Position numbers and translations under genes: made by a program
NCBI GenBank assembly: GCA_013396915.1
Contig: VWZL01000919.1
Coordinates: forward strand, 321,267-385,266
Reading direction: 5' to 3'
DNA: 64,000 nucleotides
Source: Stercorarius parasiticus
Taxonomy: Eukaryota > Chordata > Aves > Charadriiformes > Stercorariidae
Shown: positions 50,914-63,893 of the stretch, piece after piece
Numbering within the stretch: position 1 is the stretch's first letter
Layout of the letters: each line of letters opens with the position of its first letter
Notes under the pieces: generated by a model
Told to the model about the DNA's origin: nothing
Seen by the model: only the letters and a program-made list of their open reading frames with translations
Database searches by the model: none

Positions 50914-53900
50914 GTTTGCATCTATACTGACTACAATATCTTGTCTGTCCTTCTAGGAGCTGTGCCCACGCTGCTAAAAGGAGGACTCAGTCCATATTTT
51001 TGCGTAAATGAAGGTCATTGCAAAACATTGTCAGAAAGCTACCTAACAAATACAGAGCACAAAGATTTTGGGACCATCTCTGTATTGTATGCCATTGCAT
51101 TTTTTACTGTTATTCCTGGGAAGACTGGCAGAAAGACATAGCCGGGGAGCACTGCAACAAGGAAACTGTAATTGCAGATAGCAAATTTGTCCTCAGATCC
51201 AGCCTCAGTACCAGTCTAAGTTGTAGGCTTAGCCAAAGACTCCAAACATACTGGACAGATACTCTTCCAAGGTACCTGTTTATAACTTTTTTTTTTTTTA
51301 AGAAGACCAAAAATCTAAATGGTGCTTTTTGTAGCTTGTATTTGTAAGCACTTACTTTGCTGTAGGGATTAAGTAGCATCTTCTTTCAATATGTTAGCCA
51401 ACACAAAATGCTTGACACTCAGTAAAAGGCAAGAAAGAATCAGGACCTTATGAAAGGTGATGGATGACTCTCTGATGTTAACTTTAAAAATATAATAGCT
51501 TTTTTTTAAGGATCACATCCAAAGAGAACTGACTTAAAAGAAAATTTTTGATTAAAAAAAACCAACAACAAAACCAATAACCTCTGGCAAGGTGGTTGTA
51601 GGAGTTTGCAGTAAAATTCTTTAAACTGCAAAATGTTTACTTTTTCATTTCCAACTTTCCTCATTCAAAATAATAGCAGCCTTTGGTTCACAACTTCCTT
51701 CTTCAAGCCTAGGATCAAACTAAGAGTCAATAGCTAGTACTAACTGGATGTTGCTGTGAGATGTAGCTTGTACTGCACAAAGATTTAAAAAGAGAAGCAA
51801 CAAAAAAGAGAACCCATAAAAACTTTTAATAATTTGATAGCCTTGTAAAAGCTTTCTATAGAAATTAACTTTTAGGACTTTAGCATTTATTTTCTCATAA
51901 CAAGGGTGAATCGATTATTGAATGGTCGAATGCACACAGTGCATATTGATCTGTTCATGCGTAGCAGCTTTCTCCCAGCAGGCACCTTGCTGCCTGTAAC
52001 ATATTTTAAATAGGATTACTACTCATTAAATTACAATGACCTGGAGCAATGGTCAACAAAAACGAAATTGCCTCAGTTCATCATGGTTTGGATCACTGCC
52101 ATTAAATTTCATTGGCTGTGTTTCCCTAGAGTAAATAGACCTGAAGAACATATATGGTTGAATGCTTCAACTTCTTGGATTTAATCAAGTAAAACTAAAA
52201 ATTTCATACCTATATGTGGAAGTTAAGGAAATGCACGGAATTCTTTATTGTAGTTTTAGGGCATTTTAAAACTTGGTTTAGTTTAAAACATAACAATCTT
52301 TAGCTGATGTGATACACAGGCTCCATGCTATACCCAGCTACATTGGCTTCTGCACACAGGGGACTTTATTTTGATTTCAAGCACTGCTGATCTGGTGGTT
52401 AAATCAGGCCAGGAACTTCCAACTAGACTGTTAGACCACTTTTGTGTTTCTTAAATTTGGAGATGAACACAGAAAAAAGACACAGAAGTCCAATTAAATA
52501 TACAGGCACTGGATCAAACATATCACAGCAGTTTTGCTACTTGGGGTCCCAACACTGAAGAGGAAATCAGGCATTTAGGAAAATAAATGTTGTAAACATC
52601 AGGTAAAAATCAAATGAATTCTTCACAGAAGGCAAAACCCCCAAGTAATACATCAACAACTGTATTTCTAGAATTTGGTGCACTACTCTAGTTTTCGGTA
52701 TTCTTTTATGAACAAATAGGAATATTGCTTGGCAGTTGGAATTCACTAATAGCTCTCAACTCTGTGATGCTTTTGTTAAACTGACGTTGACGGATTTAGT
52801 TTTTCATTTAACACAGGTAATAGTAGTTTATATTTTTGTAAAAATCTGATTACCTCAAAGAGACTTCCGACTGTAGTGGAAATTAATACCATGATCATTT
52901 ATGAACATGAGTAAAAATGTGTGGGGGAAAAATTCTGATTTGGATGGACTGAAGAAAGAAAATCTTATACATTACAGCGTGAGTTGTTCGCAAAAGGCTG
53001 ACAAAGTGTAGTCCTTGCTAAACAATATTAGATTGTAAGTCATAATTGAATTTCAAAAGAAGTCAGCAATTCTTATCAGCCCTAGTGATTTGAAAAGCCT
53101 GGATGTAGTCCACGTTGCACCATAGGACTCCTGGTGGAAACCTCAGCTGATGACAAAATGAGAATTATGTAGTGGCAGAGAAAAAATACAGATAATTCTG
53201 AACTGGTTACTTTTATAAAATTTAGAATAAAATTTACAAACACGCAAAAGTTTCACAGATTTAGGAATTTTCAGCCTTTTGCCACAGTTTTACAAGGTCT
53301 CAAACTGGTTTCATTTTCACTCAATCAAATCCTAGAGAACAGAGGGATTCTCACTGACATCCACCTAGCATTCCTGTTAAATCTGACAGAAGTTTCTTGC
53401 CTCTCCCTGTGCTGACTCTTGTGTTCATTCATAAATTCAAATGATGAACTGTGTCAGATCCCTGAAAAATAACCTGACAGTTATTAAACTTATGTGTATA
53501 TTTCATTACATGGGTTCATAAATACTAGTGTAGGTGCAAGGGAAATGGCAATATGCAACTGGGGAATAACACTGAATCACATCTTTGTATTCTTTCTATC
53601 CTGTTGTGTTAAAACCACTTTCCTTTCATATAAACTCTACAGTGGATGTCTTCCAAGGTACTAACCTTGTAATAAGAAAGCTTTAGAGAATGTTTTTGGT
53701 AGGGTTGGAGTTTTTTTGAATTTTGCTATTTGCTTTTTTTCTGTACAATTTTTCAAGGCACATTACTCTCATACTCTGCCTTTAACTTTGTTTTAGTAGG
53801 ATGCATTTCAAAATATAATCAGTTCAGAGTATCTGTACTTTTCTGGTGTTGGTGGATGCTAGGTTTGTTACCCAGGGTGTTTGCGCTGATTTACACTTTA

Positions 53901-55335
53901 CAGCAAGGATATTTGTTGCACCATAGTCAATGTCAGTACCTTTATATGGAGTTGATTTTTCTGTTTAGAAAATGTTGTAAACTACTTTTTCTCCAAGTAA
54001 ATGTAAACTCAGAATTTGTGCATGAGGAGGAAGTGTGCAGTAGCTAATATATTTCAATTCACACCTTTTTATGTGACTTTTCATGGACCCTGTATCTGCA
54101 GATGTTAAGAGCTCCAGATGGGCAAAATTAAACAGAAAGATGGGTTCTTCTTCATACAGTATCCTAGTCAAGACCAAGATAGACTGAAATACAATGATAG
54201 ATGGACTAAATAGGCAGTCCTCTAGATTAAAACTAGAGTGAATCATCCATGTCTATAAAAAATAACAAAGTTAGAATTAGGGATTTCAAGTCACTCAGAA
54301 ACAGGAGCCTCAGCAAGAGCCAGGGTAACATTTGAAATACTTGTCTTACCATGTATTTGTGCATAATATTTGTGCCATGTTTAGCAGTTAGGTTGTTACG
54401 GTCTTGCTTCATTCTTATTGCATATGTAAATTTATAGGGGTCCTTTGCTTCAAGCTGTCATTTTTAAGGCGGTATTTGATGTCCTGTGTAACAGAGGAGG
54501 TGCTCATGGATCTCTCCAAGAGAATTTTCAAACTTCCCATAAAGCACCATGAGCTTGTTTCATGTTTTCTAAACAGATTCATTGAGACAAAGTGAATTAT
54601 TGCATTTTGTGCCCAGACTGAAATAAGTGGCTTAGCTTCTCATTCTGATTAAATCATCTGGTTTTCATCTAATGTCTCCTGTGGCTCTTAGCTGTTTTCA
54701 CAGAGTCCTCATTCCTCCTCCTTACAATGGAGACTATGCAGTGGCAGTGGTCTTTTCCTCCCCTTCTGTCTCCTAACTCTCCCAGGACACAAGTACTTGC
54801 TCGTATGCTGTCTTACACCCTGCTCCTAGGCTAAGGTTTGCCAGGTAAAATTATGTAAGTAATTTATATTTCTTGGTTAAGTGACAAAACTGGAAGCTGT
54901 CACCTACTGTTTTCCAATTAAGCTGATATTAAATTATCTCTGAATTTTTCAAGAATAAAATAATTGCCTAATTTTGAGACATTTTTAAGACAGACAGAAA
55001 CTTGAAGGTATTTTCAAAGACAGTGGAACTGTCACCATTTGTACCGGGAAGACAGTGATGAAACCTGGGAAATATGTCACCTGGATTCAAATTCTCTTTC
55101 AAACTGAGCTGAGAAAGAATCTGGATCTTTTGTAGAACAGAAAAACGTTCTAAGTGTCAAGGTAAACAGAATTGTAAAAAATTCTCTCACCTGGAGTGTG
55201 TTGAAGATGTTCTGTGTACCACTCTGCAGCCACCATAATTATTATCTTTCTGGCAAATACATGTTTTATCAATGTTTAAACTATTGATTTACTTTCACAG
55301 GAAGACTTTAAGTTGAGATTTGATTGAGAGAATTG

Positions 55336-55360
55336 GAAAGAAAGAAAGAAAGAAAGGAAA
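55336..55360. repeat. (GAAA)n microsatellite
   Basis: Five GAAA units followed by GGAAA. Confidence 0.8.
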
Positions 55361-58300
55361 ACTTTTATGCAGACAAAAATGCTCTTTTTAGTAAGTACCT
55401 CCTGTTCCATACTGGCATTAAGCTTTTCTCTGCGATTTGCCAGCCACTTCCGTGACATTAGCATGTGGCTTTTGTGACTGTGTTGTCTAAAACAGTTTTG
55501 AAACACAAGTTCAAGCAATAATGGTCATTTCTCTGTTTTAGTGGAAATTATTTTTAATTTACCCAAAAACATTTTTTTTTTTAATGTGTGTGATAGAGTT
55601 GCAATAAGTTACATTGGATGAATGTATGATGATTACAGAGTTAACATCAGTTTCCTCACAATCACATTTTCACCTGCTCATGTAGTATACACCTGTGCCT
55701 TGTTGGCAATACAATTGGTATTTTGCCACACATCAAATTGCTCTTGCAACTGATAAAGTATGTTTATGTCAGTTTGCCCTTTCAGACGATGCTGGGTGTT
55801 TCCTAATGGATTCTTTCAAACTTTACACTTCATAATTGCTCTTGCTTTCACTGTCATAATTTAGCTTGACTAGTCCAAATCCACATGTCATGGGTAATGC
55901 AGACATGCCGTTAGTTGCATCTAACAAAAAGGTTTGTGGAAAGTGGAATGATATGCCCAGTGAGATTGAATTCAAGCTAATTACCTACTGTTATTCTCCT
56001 CTAGACAACAGGCAATAGCACAGTTTGGAAAAACAACAGGAGGAGAGTCCCCATTGTTTCCATTCCACATATTCGAAGATGGGGGCACTTGGGTGCTTGC
56101 TGACTTCATGGCTGCTAGATGCACAGCAATGTCATATAACAGATGATGTCTTGATTTTCATTTTTAATTCTTCTTTGTTGCAGAGATTGAAGGCTTCATT
56201 TTAAATAGATATTCTTATAAGTTTTTTAAGGCTTGATTTTAGTAATGGCAAACTGTTAATGTAATTTCACTGTCTGTGGTTATTGGCTGTTTTCTACTTT
56301 TTTGGAGCCTGAGTTGAGCCTGAGTGAAGCCTGAGTTCTGTTCTGCAAGTAGGTTCTGAATATGCTGCTCCCTCTGTCCTACTGTATCCTAATATTTCAA
56401 CATAATATTTCAGTAATATTTTCTCAATTACAAATAAGTAATTGGACCGAGGTATAGAAGTTTGAGATTTACAGATGAAAAACACTGAGTGCCAAGTAAA
56501 TAATTTATACATACTTTTACATTTAAATGAACAGAAAAAATAAACACAGAAAGTGACTGCTTAAGTGAATAATGTAAGTACAAAATAATTTTTATCCTCA
56601 TGATTCTGATCATTTCCAGTTGCAGTCTGCTATGCATTTACATATTCATATGTGCCACAAAGGTACCAAATTTTTGTAGCATCAAAGGTAAGATGGGAGA
56701 AAATTATAAACATTTACATAGATTCCCTAAAAGAAAACCTTACTGGAAATCTTTGTTACTTTGGGCTTTTAACTTCATTGGAGGATGCCCCCATCTAGCC
56801 AAGGGCATTCTCCTATGGGAGGGCAAATGTGGGATTTTGGTCTATATCATCTTCAGAAGTACTGCAACTCTTAGAATGATGTATAAAAAAGGGGAGCTCA
56901 TTACCTCCTCTCTGACTACATATAAAATATATACGAAGCATATGCCACTGACTCTTGAATGAGGCATTATCTTATGTATGGTCATAGCATGCTACTCAAA
57001 GGATTTAGGTGATTAGTGTCTGCATCGTCTGATTGGGGAGTTTGGGTTGGTTCTGTGTGAGACTGCAACCATAAGTAGGTCAGAAACAGAAATGCAAACT
57101 GAGCTGAGGTGTCCCCAGGACTAGGCATAAGCTATTATTTCAGTTATTTCAGTTGTCTAACCTAACTTGCTTTTTGTTTTAATGAAGCATCCAATGTGGG
57201 ATTTAAGCAGGTATTAGGTCTCGTGTTCAAAATGAAATTAATGTTTAGTTGCCACCCAGGCCAGAAGTTACTGAAGTCTGTGCGTACCTAACACTTTGAT
57301 GGCAGTTTGAACATGTCCCACTTTAGACTCTGGTAAGAAACTGACTGTTTAGTTTTTTATGGGTTTGAGTGATATTCAGAGACCAGGCATTTCTCCACTT
57401 GATTGCCTGAAGAGTACCAGTCATGTATGTATATTCTGTTAAAATTCTGCTCTTCAAACATTATGCTCATAGCCACCCCTGTCTTTTAAGAGATGGCCAG
57501 AAGGGTAGATAATGGTATTGGTGCCTCCTTTTATATAATCTCCATAGTTTTGTCATTCATATAAGAAGTAAATTTTTTTGGTCTATTTCCCTCTTCTGCT
57601 GAGAAAATCAGACTTTAATATTTGAGGTCCTGGGTAAGCATACTAACCACTAAATTATTTGAAAGCATGTCATGTTCCCAGGACTTTTAAAGTTCTTTGA
57701 ATGAAAAGGGATAGGCACCTCCTTTTAAAGAAGCTTCCTTGTAGCGATGAAGACAATTCTGAAATCATAAAGTATAGAAAAATTGAGATTTAGGAAACTT
57801 TGGCCTCCACATTTTCCTGTGTGATAGTTGATTAGACACATTCATGTTCAATGTATTGACCCAATTATTTTGGCTCCCTAGTCAAAGTGTTAGCCATTTT
57901 GGGTTTAATTTTGGGCACCTGACTGATCCTATGCACTGTAAGTAGGGTGCAGAAAACTTACTAGAATGTTATGGATTTCAATTTGGGCCAGAGGACTTAA
58001 AAGTTAGGTGTCCATAGCAACCTATGCTAAAGGTGTGTAGGTCATTCCTTGAACCTGGTCTGAACTAATTTTCATCATGTTGAAATTACTCATGTGACAA
58101 CAGCTGATATGTAACAGTATCTTGCAAAGCCCAGCAGTGCAAAGATTTAGCATTAAATGAAAGAATTCCACTGAAATCTTTGAAACATGCTGATAGGGAG
58201 GTTATACTGAGAGCATGTGCTGTCAGTTATTTCTGAAGTGCCACTTATGACTTATCACTAGTGTCTTCTTTTTTCTGTTTGCAAAGTATTGCTAAGCTGA

Positions 58301-60423
58301 AGGGGCTTTTGCTACTTCCAATACTGATTACTGAGATGCCTCTGTCTTTCACTGTCTCTTATTTTTTAGAGGGAGGCTAACATACCATTTCATAGGCTTC
58401 AGGTAGAGTGAAACACTGCAGCAGGGACAGTAAATCAAATACACACATGACTTGTCCCCTTCATTTCTTGTGCTGGCTGACAGTTCAGTGACACACACTG
58501 ATTTTGAGTTTTGCTGCTCTGTATGAAGCTTCCTTCCTTCATTACATGTTGGTGGCTTTCTTTTGCCTGAAGATGAGCAGATGCTGCACAGCTTGTTTTA
58601 ACTAAAGAGAGTTTCTGGGGCCCACTGGCATCCTCTGTCATCCTGGAAAGGTTGTTTTTGCTCACGTTTTAGACCTAGAGTAACTGTTTTCTTATTTAAC
58701 AGAGATTTTGAGAAACTTAGATCGGATGCTAATGTAACTACCGTGGTAACGCTTTGACAGATCTCTCCACATAAATGTCACATAGTAGCATGCATTGTAC
58801 CCTATTACTATAGTGATTACTGAATGATGATACTTTTCTGTGTGTTGTTAAACTGTTTGGCGGATGACATTATATTCCACTTTCTTCTTTCCCTCTGAGA
58901 CCTTGTGTGCTCGTTGAGATTTTTTAATTATAGGTTTGATTTCTGTTGCAAAATCCATATATGTTGAAATGGAAACATTTAACAGGTAATCACCAGTTTT
59001 GATGCCTCTTCTATCTCAAAACCATAATAATAAAAAAAACACCCCACCAGTTTTGACATGGACAACATCTACCTTTTAGATGTAGGTTGAAAAATTATCA
59101 AAGCTTAAACAACCTGATCTGTCCAATCTTAACACTTCTTCCATCCCTGTGTTTCAGTTTAACATCAGCGGATATTCTTACTATTTCTCTTTAGTGTTTC
59201 TTGACATTTCAGAGATTCCTATGGTAGAGCAGAACTACTTTCCAGTCTCTTCACTACAGTGACATCAATCCTCGCAAACTGTGCAGTGGTAGAGAACATT
59301 TGCAGTTATTCATTTAAACTGTTAGAAAGGCATGTGTTTGTCTTTACTAGTCAGCATTCTCACAGGTAGTTCAGGAGTTAAGGTAATCCAGGAACCATTC
59401 CTGGTCATTTGCACATGGTTGCTCTGCACTGAAAGCTCTGAGAATTTTGATAATATGAACATTGGAATCTGTGTCAGTTGGCCTAAGGTCAGAGGCCAGT
59501 TGTGGGCAACCTTAATTTGATTGTATTTTAACAGGTCAATTGTGTTACACAAATAATTCTGTTAGCAGACAGAAGTCTATGATGTGGCTTTTTTCAAGGT
59601 TTAGTGTTCAAAAATTTTCTGAGTGAGTACTGTTGAAAGCCAAATAATCTCCGAGTCAGAATGATATATAATGTAGTGTCAAGAAGAACGTACAGCTTGA
59701 GAAACTCAAGGAATTTTGATTAGACGCTCTCCAGTTCCTTTTTTTTTTAAAATGTAATATGGACCCCAAACTTAACAGGTATTTCCTGAGTAAACAAAAG
59801 GTAGAGTAAGTCGGGTAGCAAAGATAGCATAATGCCACTGCTACCCCACATTTTTCAGCCAAGCTTTTGACCTTTCCATCAAAGACATTTAGTTTCCTTT
59901 TAACTGATGATGAAATAATAAAAATCAAGGGAATTAAATAGTTATTTTTCATTGGACATACTCAGATTATCTCTGTGGTATTCAATGTTCTGCTGGCAGA
60001 AATACACTAGAAAAAAAAGCAAATGGATCAGCAATTTAGAAATGCTTCTAAATCTGGCATCCTTTCTGAGTTTCTAGCATTCTGTGTTTTAAAGCAGGAC
60101 TCACCAGGCAACAGCTGTAGAAGCTAATCTAAAAAAGCTTGCTTTAAAAAATGGTAACATAACTTTCTGATCTCTGTGCATTTCTCTTAGTAACGAGGCA
60201 AATTTTTTATGTCACTGACTTTCTGTTGCAAAGAGTGTTGTAGTCTAGTTATTTGCTGCTGTTCATCAGTTTAGAATTTGTTGCCTTTTGGGTTCACATA
60301 ATGCTGTGTTTTGATTCTGGCTATTTTGTCTTCTAAGTATTACTTTTATCACTTATGTAGTACTGAATGTATAGAAGAAATACTCTGTGCTTTGCTACAG
60401 TTTGTTCTTGGCTTCTACTTTAG

Positions 60424-60555
60424 TTCTTCTGTGCCAATGACTTGGACAGGACTCCTAGAAGGTATTTAACAGCTGCTCTTGCTACTGCTACTTGGCAGGC
60501 TACAGCTTTGAGCCATACCTTGATGAAGATAATTATGCATCGGTCTTATAAAATG
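60424..60555 (+). other. Candidate internal exon, 132 bases, open in phase 0
   Basis: The segment is bordered by a plausible acceptor (GTTCTTGGCTTCTACTTTAG, ending at 60423) and a strong donor (AAATG|GTGAGTG from 60556). Its length is 132 bases, exactly 44 codons, and the frame starting at its first base is open throughout, encoding FFCANDLDRTPRRYL...LTAALATATWQATALSH...HRSYKM in order. Phase-0 length, open frame and both splice signals together are what a coding internal exon would show. Against it: no recognised domain, no partner exons seen, and AG...GT pairs with short open spans occur often by chance in 64 kb. It could equally be an exon of a long non-coding RNA. Confidence 0.3.
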
Positions 60556-62039
60556 GTGAGTGCTACACAAATGAGTGGGTACTACAGCATTGCTGCATGT
60601 AATATGATTATTAATGTAGCTGGATTTTCTTAATGAGGTCAAAAGTTTACAGAAAGCAGTACCCTAAGAAGAGGACTATATACTGCTGTAATGTTTGTTC
60701 CTGCAATTTTGTGAGAGAAAATGTTATGTGATGTTCTCAGCTGAACAGAGTATGTGAAAGATTGATATTCCAAATTGAAGGATTGGGCTGTAGAAGTGTA
60801 AGCTCAGTAGTAGAGCTTCATAGATCAAATGACGTTTGACTGAGCATCGTAATTCTCTGAAATAATCTTTTTGCAAACTTTCTATCTTAAGGAAAAAATG
60901 ACACATTTAAATGTTTGTAGGAAACTGTCACTTGCTACACTGCTAAAATGGACCTAGTTTACAAAAAGCCACCTCCTGGACCATGTCCACCCTTTGACTA
61001 GTGTGTGTTCCCAAATTAAAAATTGTGCCATTAACTTATGAAAAGTAATTACGATATGGACGTCACCACACACTTAAGGTCCCTCTGTGGTTCATAAAGA
61101 TTTCCAGCCAAGTAATTGTAATGACGATGTCACATTCCAAATGTGTTTGATAATCTCTCTACACTTAGGCTGCATTTCCATGGTCGATCTGGCTGTGGGG
61201 TTTTGTGCCTACATCTTTGCCTCTACGCCTGACCTTGTATCTGCTTCTTCTCTTGTAGGGGCCTTGCTGCCTGTCAGAGCCTTTTGGAAGAAAGTTTTAA
61301 AATAATTATTATCCTTCTCTTTTTGGTTCTGTTAACTTTCTGATGAGTTAGTGTACTGCAGCTTCTCAGATCAATGTCTAATGTGTGATGGCTGGAGTAC
61401 CAGGGACATGGTGAGAGCACACAGCAAGAAAGAAAATGCAGGCTGAACAGCAAAAGCCAGCAGTTAGATCAGTATCAGATGGATGCCAGGGAGACCCAGC
61501 TTTAGGTAGCTAGAATATTTGACACGTTATTCCAAGTTATTCCAGATACTGCAATCTTGCTACCTTGCCATCGTTGCTCACTTAAGAAGCAGTGCCTTAT
61601 TAAAGTAATGCAAGGGAACAATCTGTGTTGTATGAATCTGTTTTTATTTTTCCTGGTCGTTAAGAAGTTGTGTCACTATATTAATTCTTGAATAATAGTA
61701 ATTACAAATGACTTGTATTAACAAAAAAGCAGAGAAAGATTATTCTTATTTGTTTGGGTGAAAAATGACGTCAACAGAGTTTGACAGGAAAAGGCTGGGA
61801 TTCTGGCTGCCATTTTTTCCTCTCTGTAGCAGACAGGGTGTGTATGTATTTTTTTGTCTGTGTTTCTGTATTTGTGTGAAAGCTATGAGGTAAATATTCC
61901 ATGGTTTTCACTGGAGACTTTCAAAGGGAAAACAAACTACTGATCTTTGAGAACTAATTTATCAAACTCTGCTATCGGTTAACGCCTGATAGTTTGCTTG
62001 GCAAAATGGAGTTTACAATTTTATCTTAAGGAAGCACAG
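60556..62039. other. Unannotated AT-rich sequence
   Basis: A good acceptor-like string (CTGCTTCTTCTCTTGTAG ending at 61258) is present without a paired donor nearby. No gene or repeat is recognised. Confidence 0.45.
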
Positions 62040-62145
62040 AAATGAATGTTAGGAAATTTGGTTCTTCTCCAGGCTATTTTTCAAACCTATTGTGTGACCT
62101 GGCAAATACACCACTTTACCTTTTTATGACTCCCTAATTCTTTGT
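62040..62145 (+). repeat. Possible MIR/CORE-SINE relic
   Basis: TTGGTTCTTCTCCAGGCTAT and then TGTGTGACCTGGCAAATACA, CCACTTTACCTTTTTATGAC and TCCCTAATTCTTTGTAT follow the order of the ancient tRNA-derived MIR-type SINE core and tail ('tgtgtgaccttgggcaagtcacttaacctctctgtgcctcagtttc...'). The similarity is weak and could be chance; such relics are rare but present in birds. Confidence 0.35.
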
Positions 62146-63893
62146 ATATTAGACTTCATTATTTTTAGAATGGTCACAGTAGAGTAGTATCCTGTACATT
62201 TCCTTAAAGTCCACGGACTCTTCTTTCCATGGGATAATTGTTATCCACATCAAGATTCCTTAGTTTCCCTGCCTTGAGCTCTTAAAGCCAAGTTGAGAGA
62301 TTTCCTTTTGATATTCAGAGACTGAATTCAAGTCTCTGCCACCCTGGGATCTGCAGAGGTTAATTTATGTTGTAATCTGAAGACAGTGTAATTGCACAGG
62401 ATTAGCTGTACAGAAAGAACAAGAGTAACAGAGCTTTCATTTGTGCTCCCAGCCCTAATATAAATTTAAGACCAATTAAGTAGTTGCATAAATGAATCTC
62501 TGTCATTGCTGCAGCAATGGACTTGCCATTGTGTTCTGACTGAACAACTTTTAAGTATCACTTTATCACCATGGTACTGCAATATTTGAGGATGTGAGCA
62601 AACTCAAAATTATAAAAAAGGTCTTTCTTTTTTTAAACTCCATTTAATCAGGCAGCAACCCAAGAAAGGGAAGTGCTGACAGAACTCTGCCTATGCCTGG
62701 TTTACTTTAATATAGTAAGGGAGTTACTGCTTGAAGATAGGTAGCATATATAGGTGGAAAAGACTAGATTTTACTTAGATCTCCTCCGAATCAGTGCATG
62801 CATTCGTATCTACAGAAAAAAATAGCATATCTCGTTTACCCAGGGCTTCTCAGCCAAGACTGGCATAGAGTTAGTACAGGAAGGATCTTGTGCACTTTTC
62901 TCTGATCTCTCTCATTGTATTTGTGCTGAGTAACTGCGACTAGAACAGTACATCATCAGATTCCAATCCAGATCATGTTGTCATCTCTAGAGGCAGGACA
63001 GAAGTTTTTTCTAAAAAGGATGTTTTTTGCATGGAATTTGGATGTATCTTTTGGTTAGCAAGGGCTCTAGGTGACACTGGCCAACAGGTGAGAAAGACTT
63101 TTTTTAGAGCTTCTTTCTGTAGTGTCATCTCAGATTGTCAGAAAATAAGGATTGGTATGTCCTAGGAATAAAAGATATGTGCATAGAACTGCTGCTAAAT
63201 ACAGTTCTCTTACATGGAAGAAGTCCTTAATTATGCCTATAGTTTACAAGAAAAGAATAGCTTCACATTTGGAATCTTCAGATCATTTATCTAGGGTATG
63301 TATGAGCTGAGGCAGTGATATGTGAGGCAATTAACTTGTTGGGATCTGTTGTCATCATAGCAGTCAAAGTATTGAGGAAATTCATAAAAATCTAAAAAAT
63401 ATATATAACCTTAGTCAAACAAAAAAATAGAGATAGATACTTGGCAACTTCTGTCTGGTTGGCACTGAACATGAAATGGAGGTGGAGGATCAGTAAGGGA
63501 AGTGGATGTGGCAGATATTTCTCTGGTGGCAGTGACATGAATTCATAAGGCATTTTTTTGTTGCTGAATCTGTTATTTTTGTCAGATAATTTGGGTAAAA
63601 ACCCATTGGGTTTCTCAGACCAATGACAGCTGAAGTTTCACAAACTGACAAATTCTTAGCTTTACAATTTCAAAGTGATGTCCAGCAAAGGCCAGGAAGG
63701 CTTTTGAATAACCCTTTATACCAGGCAAAATGCCAGGCAGCCTTTGCTCTAATTGTACTGACTTTTGTTACAGTGATTCACACTCTATATTCTCAAGGGA
63801 ATGGATAACACAAAGCTATGTAATTTGTTCAAATCTGTCATAGGTCATTAGTGTTTCTAGCTTATTACCATCTAATAGTTATCAGTGACCTGA
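62146..63893. other. Unannotated AT-rich sequence
   Basis: About 1.7 kb up to the LTR at the right edge. No gene is recognised; a 61-codon frame at 63623-63808 has no motif. No retroviral internal sequence lies on this side of the LTR. Confidence 0.5.

Larger units (their letters stand above)
45246..60423. other. Long stretch without recognised genes or large repeats
   Basis: About 15 kb of AT-rich DNA in which I find no recognisable CR1, LTR, RNA gene or coding gene. It contains microsatellites at 46608-46630 and 55336-55360, T/A-runs, and an imperfect inverted repeat at 50852-50913. Open frames of up to 120 codons (53730-54047, 56600-56962) are hydrophobic and T-rich, typical of chance. 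The lack of interspersed repeats here contrasts with the left third of the window. Confidence 0.5.

Noticed and set aside
53730..54047. Hydrophobic 105-codon frame resembling membrane segments
   Set aside because: T-rich DNA encodes Phe/Leu/Val/Cys by composition; no conserved motif.
56600..56962. 120-codon plus-strand open frame
   Set aside because: No family resemblance and no splice or promoter context.
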